The translations under genes were made by a program, and so were the position numbers. Source: Vickermania ingenoplastis (lineage: Eukaryota > Euglenozoa > Kinetoplastea > Trypanosomatida > Trypanosomatidae). From it: a stretch of 64,000 nt of DNA. Below the pieces are notes generated by a model that made no database searches, had not been told where the DNA came from, and saw nothing but the letters and a program-made list of their open reading frames with translations. Location: contig VFSE01000281.1 in NCBI GenBank assembly GCA_010157825.1, positions 451,501-515,500 on the forward strand, given 5' to 3'. Every line of letters starts with the position of its first letter. Position 1 is the first letter of the stretch. Shown piece by piece: positions 31,445 through 39,166 of the stretch.

Positions 31445-31605
31445 GCTTGAGGCTATGGTTTATCACAAACAAGGAAAGGAAGAGAAAATAGGTGATAACA
31501 GCCATCATGGCCATACGATTAGACAAAACACAAGAAATACATGAGGGAAACAATTCTCTCCCGAGACATTACAACACTTCGTCTCTCTAATCCAGACTCA
31601 GGAAT
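31445..31605. repeat. Dispersed repeat, copy B
   Basis: This is the counterpart of 19659-19820, diverged, same orientation. Confidence 0.6.
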
Positions 31606-31798
31606 AAAATGCTACTATCCCAACACTGTTGCCCTTCTCGACTACAAAAACAAAACAATCAAAAATTATATTCACACAGTGCTGCTAGATGTCTTTAACA
31701 TAATACTCTTTTTTTTTCCCCATAGGAATGGTCTTGCATGAAGGGATGAAGAATGATAGATATCGAAGCATGTAGAATCTACTTCTATAAATAACAGA

Positions 31799-31920
31799 GA
31801 CATCGATAGAGAAACCAATGGGAGAACTTCTCGTGAAAGAAGAGAACAGAAAAGAGCATCAGGAATGCCATTTTCTCTTCTTTCACGAGAAGTTCTCCCA
31901 TTGGTTTCTCTGTCGATCTC
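31799..31920. repeat. Long inverted repeat, 48-base arms
   Basis: Arms 31799-31846 and 31873-31920 are complementary with two mismatches, around a 26-base loop. The core arm reads aaccaatgggagaacttctc. In RNA it would form a very stable hairpin. It lies in a gene-poor stretch. Confidence 0.92.
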
Positions 31921-32219
31921 TCGCTTCCCCTCTTCTTCTGTGTTCCTACTGAGAGGGAGAGATGACGAGATAGGAAAAGAGTGAGTGTACAACATGGTCG
32001 GCCATCACAGGTATCACACATACCCATCATGCCAGCAATGTTGTACAAAAACACTTTTCGGATACACGTGCTTGCTGCTGTAACACAATGTGCGCAGCAT
32101 AAAAGAAGAGAATAAATAAAAAAATATAACAATAAAAATAAATATATGTATGTATATATATAGAGATTTCACCGTGGCCAACGACGCACAAGCTGCCCAT
32201 GCATGTACAGGCCAGGGAT

Positions 32220-32873
32220 TCACGCCGAGGCGCTGGACCGGGACGTGTCCACTGCCCTCCACACCTCAATATGTGCAGTGGGGTAAGGGAACGGCTTCTG
32301 GAGAGGTACCGTAGGAGCCGGCGGACCACAAGCCAGACACTGCGCACATGGTTTGGGGCGGACCACCTTACACGCCGAGGCTGCAGAGGAATCCACCGTC
32401 ACGACATGCACACGTCGGCAGCGACTCGCCATCGGGCAGTAGCCATAGCAGGAAAAGTCGTGGCAGAGAAGAAAATGACGCCGACGTGAGCACGGGGCGA
32501 AAGCGGCGGTCTCGAGGCAGTGCCAGACGGGGACCACAACACGGCACTCGGGATAGCACCGCGGATCCAATACGGTGCAAAGGATAACGTTACTGCCATC
32601 GACGCGGGGGTACCTGGCGCATCCCACAGACGGGCAGCGGAGATTCATGTGAACAGGTGCAAAAGCGTACGACTCCACGGGGTTCTTCAGGTGCACGAAG
32701 TTACACCGATCGCCGTACGGGCAGCTGCCCTCATTTCCAGCGCCAGGCCTGTAGTCCTGGCAAACAACGAACCGGGTGATTCCTTTTGCGGGCGGGGGCA
32801 GGTGAACGACGTCCTCCGACGTGAGTGCAGCGACACCCGTAAAGCCCACATGGAAAACATGGAAACCCTCCAT
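32220..32873 (-). CDS. CCCH zinc-finger protein
   Basis: This is a predicted RNA-binding protein of 217 residues. Two CCCH fingers are visible: one in CQDYRPGAGNEGSCPYGDRC followed by NFVH (an unusually long first spacing, C-x12-C-x5-C-x3-H), and one in CHDFSCYGYCPMASRC followed by RRVH (C-x8-C-x5-C-x3-H). A Cys-rich tail (CAQCLACG) follows. The frame is open upstream to 33014, but that part encodes a Ser/Leu run that is really a pyrimidine tract ending in an AG at 32924. I therefore start at the ATG at 32873 (MEGFHVFHVGF). Such proteins commonly control mRNA stability in trypanosomatids, which regulate mostly after transcription. Specific target is unknown. Confidence 0.8.
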   Translation of the reverse strand: MEGFHVFHVGFTGVAALTSEDVVHLPPPAKGITRFVVCQDYRPGAGNEGSCPYGDRCNFVHLKNPVESYAFAPVHMNLRCPSVGCARYPRVDGSNVILCTVLDPRCYPECRVVVPVWHCLETAAFAPCSRRRHFLLCHDFSCYGYCPMASRCRRVHVVTVDSSAASACKVVRPKPCAQCLACGPPAPTVPLQKPFPYPTAHIEVWRAVDTSRSSASA

Positions 32874-32923
32874 CGAGCGGGAAAAGAAAGTGTGAGTAAT
32901 GGCGAGAACGCGGGTGATGGCTC

Positions 32924-32970
32924 CTGCCCAACAAAAATATTGATAGATAGAGAGAGAAAGAGAGGACTGC
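32924..32970 (-). promoter_or_regulatory. Predicted trans-splice acceptor and pyrimidine tract of the CCCH gene
   Basis: Minus-strand pyrimidine run (ctctctttctctctctatc) followed by an AG at 32924, 51 bases upstream of the ATG at 32873. It decides the start chosen for that gene. Confidence 0.65.
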
Positions 32971-33030
32971 GTCGTGGAGACCATGTCGTGACACTTGAGG
33001 GTTGCAGAGATCAATTAGCAGAAGATTGAG
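32940..33030. repeat. Leader repeat, second copy
   Basis: This is the counterpart of 30755-30853; it overlaps the pyrimidine tract of the CCCH gene. Confidence 0.65.
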
Positions 33031-33161
33031 TAATATCTGAAGAGTTCATAGAGGACTATTGTGAGGGAGGAGTGTTGTCTATTTGTGACGTGGAGAATAA
33101 CGCAGAGAGAGTCCCAGATGGGCTGAAGCAGAGGTATTTCTTGTTGGTGGTCTATCATGAA

Positions 33162-33818
33162 CTAGAGAAGGACTAGCTGTTGTCGAATGGCGATAGTCGT
33201 GCGACAAATGGGGCATTCTCTAATGTTTGCGGCACAAGGTCCACAGCAGCAGGAGTGCCCGCAGGGCACGAACACAACGAGAGGCTGTTGTTCAGCGTAA
33301 CATACTATACACATAGCGTTCAGTTCCCTCTGAGCTGCCTGAACTAGAGGCGTAACGGGTCGCATAACAAATGGGAAACCATTAGCATTGATTTCCTTGA
33401 TGAATTGTTGAATTACGGAGGTGAGTGAAGAGCTGCGGGGGCTCCACTCGGCAAGGGCGCTACAGTAGCAGACCCCTGTATGGTCCACATTTGGGTGCCC
33501 AGGGAACACACATGTTGTCACATCGATCGCGCCGCGGTCTTGATACTGTGCCACCAGCGGCCCCACGGCGAAAATCATTGGGGGGTCTATAGGATATTGA
33601 TGGGTAAGCCAAATTTGAACTGGGAGAAAGTGCTTTCTACAGGCGAGACCGCCATAAATGCACAAACGCTCCTGTTCCGTGTTTCCCCATACTGCTGCTT
33701 TCATGGACAGAGAGAAGTCGTCGACGACACGGGCGAAGTCCCCAAGCAGACCATCGAGGACCTCTGGTGAGCAGTGGGTGGACCGCGAGAAGAAGTGCCG
33801 CACCGTATCCTTATCCAT
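33162..33818 (-). CDS. UEV-RING protein (Tsg101/Vps23-type UEV fused to a RING finger)
   Basis: The protein has 218 residues from the ATG at 33818. Residues about 10-150 form an E2-like UEV fold: LPVQIWLTHQYPIDPPMIFAV, HPNVDHTGVCYCSALAEW and a C-terminal helix. The Tyr after GVC aligns with the Tyr that replaces the catalytic Cys in Tsg101, so this part should bind ubiquitin or PTAP-like motifs rather than transfer ubiquitin. Residues about 168-206 are a C3HC4 RING (CIVC, VPCGHSCCCGPC, CPIC) and end close to the C-terminus. UEV proteins of ESCRT-I carry a coiled coil and steadiness box instead. I infer an adaptor that couples ubiquitin recognition with E3 activity in endosomal sorting or DNA-damage signalling. 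Confidence 0.8.
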   Translation of the reverse strand: MDKDTVRHFFSRSTHCSPEVLDGLLGDFARVVDDFSLSMKAAVWGNTEQERLCIYGGLACRKHFLPVQIWLTHQYPIDPPMIFAVGPLVAQYQDRGAIDVTTCVFPGHPNVDHTGVCYCSALAEWSPRSSSLTSVIQQFIKEINANGFPFVMRPVTPLVQAAQRELNAMCIVCYAEQQPLVVFVPCGHSCCCGPCAANIRECPICRTTIAIRQQLVLL

Positions 33819-33948
33819 ATCGCATAAATATGAGAGTGCTCACGCAGACTAACCAAAAGAAAAGGTGAAGACAAGTGCCCAAAGAAAAAAAAAGACACAT
33901 CAAATGTCAATAGTAGCAGTCCCCAAGAAATTTGGGCGACGGAGTTTG

Positions 33949-33976
33949 TCAGGCCTGTGGTGCACCACAGGCCTGA
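33949..33976. repeat. Perfect 28-bp palindrome
   Basis: The sequence tcaggcctgtggtg and its reverse complement abut without a spacer. It lies between the start of the UEV-RING gene and the stop of the CDC50 gene. Confidence 0.95.
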
Positions 33977-34080
33977 AATGGAATACTCATGAAACAGCTA
34001 CTCTACACCTTGTCCAAGGAGAACTCCTTGCACGTCACCTCTTCGAGCACAGAATCGTCTGTCACTGGATGCTCCGTCTA

Positions 34081-35457
34081 CTACTCCTTCGCCGCTTGTT
34101 TTTCGCGAAGAGCCTGTAGCTCAATGACTGGAACATACCGCCGGATTCTCAGAGCGTTGTATAACTCGAACTCTGGCGCTGTGGGGTCAAACACGTACCA
34201 GCTTCGCTTCGGCTCCGGCATATGAGGAAATAGCTCGGACTTCTTAACACATGCTTCAATACCGAAGGCGACGCCGATGACGAAGGCTACCATGCCCATG
34301 ACAAGCAAAAGAATTGCCAACGCCCGTGTTCCGTTGCCCAACGGCCCCACGTTGAGAAGAATGAAACTTTTTTTACCCCTGAAGGAGGTAACGTCGTAAA
34401 ATTCCTCGATTCGCATCAAGTAGTCTCCCGGCTCCAGATCCTCCTCGATGATACGGAGTAGTTTATGAAAGCGGGACAGCATTGCGGTGCGCATCCAGAC
34501 CTGGAGGTCGTAGTCCTCTGGGTCTGGCAACCGGTGCCCTGGTTCGTTGAGATACCACCCGTGGGCTAAGTACGGATTTGATGTTTTCTCTGGGAAATCA
34601 ATGGACCAGATGCCAGGGCCCTTGTGGAGCTTAGCGAAACGCACTTCCGTGTCTGCCCGCCAGCTAATACCCTTCTTCCGGCAGTGGTTGGTGCCGTTGC
34701 TGCCCCCCAAGGGGTTGCCAACGGGATCGAAGTCAGAAGTGTTACAAACGAGTTCAGGGTCTCCACCGTTGCTCGAGACGCGCAGGAGGGTAAAGGTGTC
34801 GTTGAACATGGACCACGGCACGCTTCCACACGGATTGTACACAAAATCTTTTGCTTTGACCGTTGCACCGGCCACTAGCATCTCGGTGTCGCCGCTGTCG
34901 TCCAAGTAGCCTGGTTCCTTGAACGGCACACACGGGTCTGTTTTCCACGACTCCTGCGGAACCCCTCGGAGTTGTGACGCCGACCGGCCGTCGTTGAAGG
35001 TTCTAAAGTTCTGATAAAATTTCTCGAGCCCGTAATACAAATACACGGGAGCTACTAACTTTTCCTTTACGTTGAAGTTGACCCAAGTCACAGTGCCCTG
35101 CTTGTGTTCGACGCCGTCAACGGTAAACGACAGAATACCTTGGTTCACGTTCACTGCGGGGTCATCTGGAATATATTGGTAGTTATTCACTGTACTATAC
35201 GTGACGTGGACAGTGGACTTACCCCCTTGAACACTCTTGGCAAGCATGAAACCACCTAATGAAGTGAAGAGAACCATCAGAATGAAGTAAACGGGAAAGA
35301 TCCACTTCAGCGAGACGTAGGCGTACCATCCCGGCATCGTTTGCTGAATGATTGGGTTGCCTCCGACGATTGTATCGTCGATCAAAGCTTTTCGAAGCCG
35401 TTTCCATGGTGTCGGTTTCTTCTTCTTCTCCTGTATATCCCGGCTAATCCCTGCCAT
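34081..35457 (-). CDS. CDC50/LEM3 family protein, P4-ATPase flippase beta subunit
   Basis: CDC50 proteins escort phospholipid flippases (P4-ATPases) from the ER and are part of the active transporter; Leishmania Ros3 is the known trypanosomatid relative. The protein has 458 residues, two membrane segments (about 53-72, IFPVYFILMVLFTSLGGFML, and about 378-400, ALAILLLVMGMVAFVIG) and a large extracytoplasmic loop with Cys pairs and several N-x-S/T sites. Diagnostic motifs include an N-terminal QQTMPGW-type sequence, NFRTFNDGRSASQLRG and IEEFYDVTSFRGKK. The start is the first ATG, followed by a Lys-rich cytosolic stretch. Whole and in frame. Confidence 0.92.
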   Translation of the reverse strand: MAGISRDIQEKKKKPTPWKRLRKALIDDTIVGGNPIIQQTMPGWYAYVSLKWIFPVYFILMVLFTSLGGFMLAKSVQGGKSTVHVTYSTVNNYQYIPDDPAVNVNQGILSFTVDGVEHKQGTVTWVNFNVKEKLVAPVYLYYGLEKFYQNFRTFNDGRSASQLRGVPQESWKTDPCVPFKEPGYLDDSGDTEMLVAGATVKAKDFVYNPCGSVPWSMFNDTFTLLRVSSNGGDPELVCNTSDFDPVGNPLGGSNGTNHCRKKGISWRADTEVRFAKLHKGPGIWSIDFPEKTSNPYLAHGWYLNEPGHRLPDPEDYDLQVWMRTAMLSRFHKLLRIIEEDLEPGDYLMRIEEFYDVTSFRGKKSFILLNVGPLGNGTRALAILLLVMGMVAFVIGVAFGIEACVKKSELFPHMPEPKRSWYVFDPTAPEFELYNALRIRRYVPVIELQALREKQAAKE

Positions 35458-35845
35458 GGCCCTGTTGCCCTAGGAGGTTACGAAGGATAATAATAATAAT
35501 ACAATGGTCGTAATGGGGAACAAATGCAGCAGTAGACAAAGAAGAGAGGAGGCGCGTGCGTTGGAATAGTGCATCTTTAAGCAGCATACCAGAAGAGCAA
35601 GGTCTCCGACAACCGTAATACGATGATCCCTTCCCTTCCCTTACTCTATCGCATTTTTTCCTGCTGTTGTTGGATGCAGTTGGATCTGAATCTACAGACT
35701 GGGTTCACTCATACATATTCCAATATCACCCACTGGGGTGTCTCTTGCTTACATGCTGCAGCGAGAGAGTAAAGAGAGGAAGGAAGTAGAGTCCACCACA
35801 TCACGTCTGACTGACACTCCGAACTCCTCCTTTCCTCTCGTGGAC
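35458..35845. other. Intergenic region
   Basis: Contains an (AAT)n run at about 35487-35502, pyrimidine-rich stretches on the plus strand and no gene. Confidence 0.6.
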
Positions 35846-38674
35846 TCAGTTTCGCTCTGGTGCCTCGTACAGCTGGCGGCAGTAGTCCGTCACAATAAAG
35901 CAATCCATAACACCGTAGCGCGCCGTCTCCTCCTCCTTCTTCTCACGCAGGCGGGCCGAGAGATTGAGGTTGGACTGCGAGACCCCCAGATTCTTCGGAT
36001 CGATGGCCGGGCCGCTGCCAACTGACAGAGAGTAGTTGCGAAGGGGCTTCCGTACCAGCTTGTCCAGCCACGCGAGGATCTGAACAGCCTTTGGGCAGTG
36101 CGGTAGCAACAAGGGGTTGGCCCTCTCGTTCAGGTGGTACCCGGGCGTGGTGAGGTGCTCTATGCGCTCGTGATCGATAAGCAGCGCCGCTTTCGGTGGG
36201 ATTGACTGCGTTTGAGGGATTCGATTGTTGTGGCGCATTTTCTGCTTGTGCGCCTTCACCGCTGCCGTATAGTGTTTGATCATAATCCAGAATACAACGT
36301 TCTCGCACTCCTTCAACTGGGCATAACTTTCATGACAGATGGCCATAATAAAGAAGTTCTTGGGATATTTCTTCTGCACTTCCGAGTGAAGATATGAGTT
36401 CACCAGACGGTTGGGGAAGGGGTTGTACCGCTCCACAAGCGCCGTAAAGGTCTCTAGCTTCTTGCTAGGCGGCTTGCCAGTGAGATAGGTGCGGTGCTCC
36501 TCTTGAAACGCTTTGTACATCTCTGGGGCGTGCTCCCTCAGCAAACTGTGAATAAAATGAACATTCGCCACTCGGAGTTCAGCTTTTCGCATGTAGTCCA
36601 GGAGCTCAGCTGTCTCCTTCGCCCACGCAGCATGCAGTTGTGCCGTTGCCTCCGCCTTGGCCTTCTCGCCAACGCATGTCGCCTCGCGATACCGCTGGTC
36701 TTCGGCGCGGCGCTCCAAGCAAATCTTGCTCGCCAACTCAAGCAACTGCATGATCTCCTCAAGAGCGAAGTCCAAGTCGTGGTGAACACGAAGCGGGTCG
36801 TGACCTAGCACATCGAGAGCAAACAGGGAGTGGGCGAGGTCCGCGTCGCCGGGGGACTCCTTTCCACGTTGCGAGCCCTTGGAGCTGCTAATACCGTCCA
36901 GATCTCCAGGCTTAATCGGGTCTTCGGGCAGCCGTGTGGACTTGAGGGCGGGGCATCCAAACAGATTCACTTCCTCTATTTCCACTTGCTTGGACAGAAT
37001 GCCATTGTAGCCAAATATTTCATACGCGGCATCTGGGAGGACTACTGGGGCGCAGACCTCGGCCATCACCACCGCCACGCTTTCCAGAATGTGCTCAACC
37101 TTCAGCACCGATACGCCGGTGACATGAAAATCCTTGACGAAGCGGAACCACACTTCCACTTCTTCTATTTTGAGTTCGACCCCCGTAAAGGTCGTAGTCG
37201 GGTCCTCCAAGGCGCCTGTGTAGGCGTCCAGCAGCAGACTGATTTCGTATTCGGTAGGGACGTGGTAGCCCTCCAGCTGCGCCTGTGTGCCGTGCGGGGT
37301 GCAAAACTCGGCCTGCGTCTGGGTCCACTCCTTTTTTACTTCCGGCTCTGGGTCCTTGGCACCGGTCGCCGCTGCCCTCCTGCGCTCCTCCTGGCCCTGC
37401 ATCTCCTTTGTCTGACCCTTACGTCGACGCTCAACACGCGCTTGCAGCCGATCTAGCACGATCTGCATCAGCGATATATGGTGTCGGAGCTCCGTCGACA
37501 CATTCACCATTACCTGCCGGAACTCGGCCATATCCAGCGGCTTCATGGGCGGGCGAGTCATGACGGCGAACATGGCGTCAAGGAGCGCAGCAAAGCCGGA
37601 CTTCTCGCCGCGCACCATCTCGGTGAGAATCGTAAAGATGGACATATCCTGCTGGGTGCGAAGGTAGTGCGACAGGGCGCTGCTCTCCTCGTTGCCCTCC
37701 ATGAACGGACTGCTGAGGTCCTTGTACGAGAAGTTAGTGTTGCCGCTCGACAGGATCCAGATCAATGGGTGATAGCCAAGCACCAGCGGCGGTTGCAGAG
37801 GGGACATATCGTTCTCGAGCGCCTTGAGGATAAAATCGGCCTCCCGGATGATGAGCTGGAGCCGAGTGCGGTAGTCGCACATTCGCACAAAGAGCTTGTA
37901 CAGTGAGGTTCTCTTGATGAGCTGGAGTGCCATCTGCAGCTTCCAGAGCTGGTTCTGGCGGTTGCGAGCGGCGCGCTCCATTTCACGAATGGTCCCGAAG
38001 ACGATCTTGTGGTCGGGCTCTGGGGTTGGCTCGCTTGGGTACTCTGAGTCTTGGAGGTCGCAGGTGTCCTGCACGTCCTGCTTTAGCCGCTCCTCTCTCT
38101 TGCGCACCTCCCAGCAAATGGGCTTCGCGCACGCCGTCTCCTGCCCGAGGTGGGCCAGCTCTACGCTTCGGGGCACCACTCTCTTCGCCGACGGGCCGCG
38201 GAAGAGCGCCGTCTCCTGGCCACACCCACACGAAGGGAAGATACTGGGGAGGCCGAGGGGATGCGGCACGTGGCGGCCCTGTTTCATTGTGATCCGCTCC
38301 TGAAAGCAGTCCACGTCCGCTGTGATGGGGTTGAGTGGGAGGCAGCTGGCCACGCCGGGGCTGCGCTTGTCGGTGGCCGCAGCGGGGCTGCGGCGATTCA
38401 CTCCCCGGCGCATGCTTTCTGGCCGCGTCTGCAGTGTCGCCGGCTCACCGGAGCTTGTCTGCACCTCTGACAGCTTTGTGATGCGGCGGTGTTGACGGAC
38501 GGCGGAGGGCTGCCGTAGAATAGAGTTGGGGTGTAGAATGGTGGAGGGATAACTGAAGCTGTCCTGGGGGGGGTGCTGCTGGCACCCCCAGAGTGAGGGG
38601 CGCTCGGACGCTGGCTGCGGCTCTATAACCGGGCTGTGCCGCGGGGGGTTGGTCAAAGCTTTCAAGATACTCAT
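35846..38674 (-). CDS. Conserved-looking hypothetical protein, 942 residues
   Basis: I do not recognise a family. The first ~170 residues are disordered and rich in Pro, Ser and Arg. From about residue 200 to the end the sequence looks folded and mainly helical, with charged coiled-coil-like stretches (EMERAARNRQNQLWKLQMAL; QARVERRRKGQTKEMQGQEE) and many aromatic residues. No membrane segment and no catalytic motif are seen. The start is the first ATG, at 38674. Its composition would suit a cytoskeletal or flagellar protein, but that is only a guess. Confidence 0.75.
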   Translation of the reverse strand: MSILKALTNPPRHSPVIEPQPASERPSLWGCQQHPPQDSFSYPSTILHPNSILRQPSAVRQHRRITKLSEVQTSSGEPATLQTRPESMRRGVNRRSPAAATDKRSPGVASCLPLNPITADVDCFQERITMKQGRHVPHPLGLPSIFPSCGCGQETALFRGPSAKRVVPRSVELAHLGQETACAKPICWEVRKREERLKQDVQDTCDLQDSEYPSEPTPEPDHKIVFGTIREMERAARNRQNQLWKLQMALQLIKRTSLYKLFVRMCDYRTRLQLIIREADFILKALENDMSPLQPPLVLGYHPLIWILSSGNTNFSYKDLSSPFMEGNEESSALSHYLRTQQDMSIFTILTEMVRGEKSGFAALLDAMFAVMTRPPMKPLDMAEFRQVMVNVSTELRHHISLMQIVLDRLQARVERRRKGQTKEMQGQEERRRAAATGAKDPEPEVKKEWTQTQAEFCTPHGTQAQLEGYHVPTEYEISLLLDAYTGALEDPTTTFTGVELKIEEVEVWFRFVKDFHVTGVSVLKVEHILESVAVVMAEVCAPVVLPDAAYEIFGYNGILSKQVEIEEVNLFGCPALKSTRLPEDPIKPGDLDGISSSKGSQRGKESPGDADLAHSLFALDVLGHDPLRVHHDLDFALEEIMQLLELASKICLERRAEDQRYREATCVGEKAKAEATAQLHAAWAKETAELLDYMRKAELRVANVHFIHSLLREHAPEMYKAFQEEHRTYLTGKPPSKKLETFTALVERYNPFPNRLVNSYLHSEVQKKYPKNFFIMAICHESYAQLKECENVVFWIMIKHYTAAVKAHKQKMRHNNRIPQTQSIPPKAALLIDHERIEHLTTPGYHLNERANPLLLPHCPKAVQILAWLDKLVRKPLRNYSLSVGSGPAIDPKNLGVSQSNLNLSARLREKKEEETARYGVMDCFIVTDYCRQLYEAPERN

Positions 38675-39166
38675 TGAGGTTCAGAGAGACTATATTCGGG
38701 TGGACGACGCTGGGCCTTCAAGAACAAGGAAGCCCGATGACTACCAACCTTTGCACGCTGCTTGACACACACACAGAAAAAAAAAAAAAAAGAAGAAAGA
38801 AATAAAAATATGCAACAAAGAACAAAGACAAGCCGAATCATCAAGAGTTTACGGAGTTGGCCACAGAAACTACCACCCAAACACCGCCGCTTCAGCAGCG
38901 GTGAAAGTGAAGACAAAGACTGAAAGAGCCTGGAGTTCCTAGAGGGTTCTCTCACTTCCACCCTCCCTCGGCGATTTGGTATGGGAGTGATGCTGTCGCG
39001 AGGCGGGAAGGGCAAGTAACGACGCAAGAAAAAGCAAAGCAAGGAACAAGTGGAAGCCACTCCCTCCCCCACGCCACTCCCTCCCCGATGCCCCTCACTT
39101 CAAAAGCTTGAACAAAACCAAACAAAAGAAAGAATAAAAGAATGCTCCTCTTCCCAACAGGGTACT
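38675..39166. other. Intergenic region
   Basis: No gene. An A-rich run at 38777-38811 (pyrimidine tract on the minus strand) probably supplies the splice acceptor of the 942-residue protein gene. Confidence 0.6.

Larger units (their letters stand above)
29691..32219. other. AT-rich, gene-poor region with repeats
   Basis: No intact gene is visible. Contents: a 66-bp imperfect tandem repeat (29873-30011), possible retroelement remnants (30017-30235 and about 30885-30965), a (TA)n run (about 30617-30643), a repeat shared with 32940-33030, a dispersed repeat (31445-31605), a long hairpin (31799-31920) and an AT-rich tract at 32110-32165. Confidence 0.6.
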
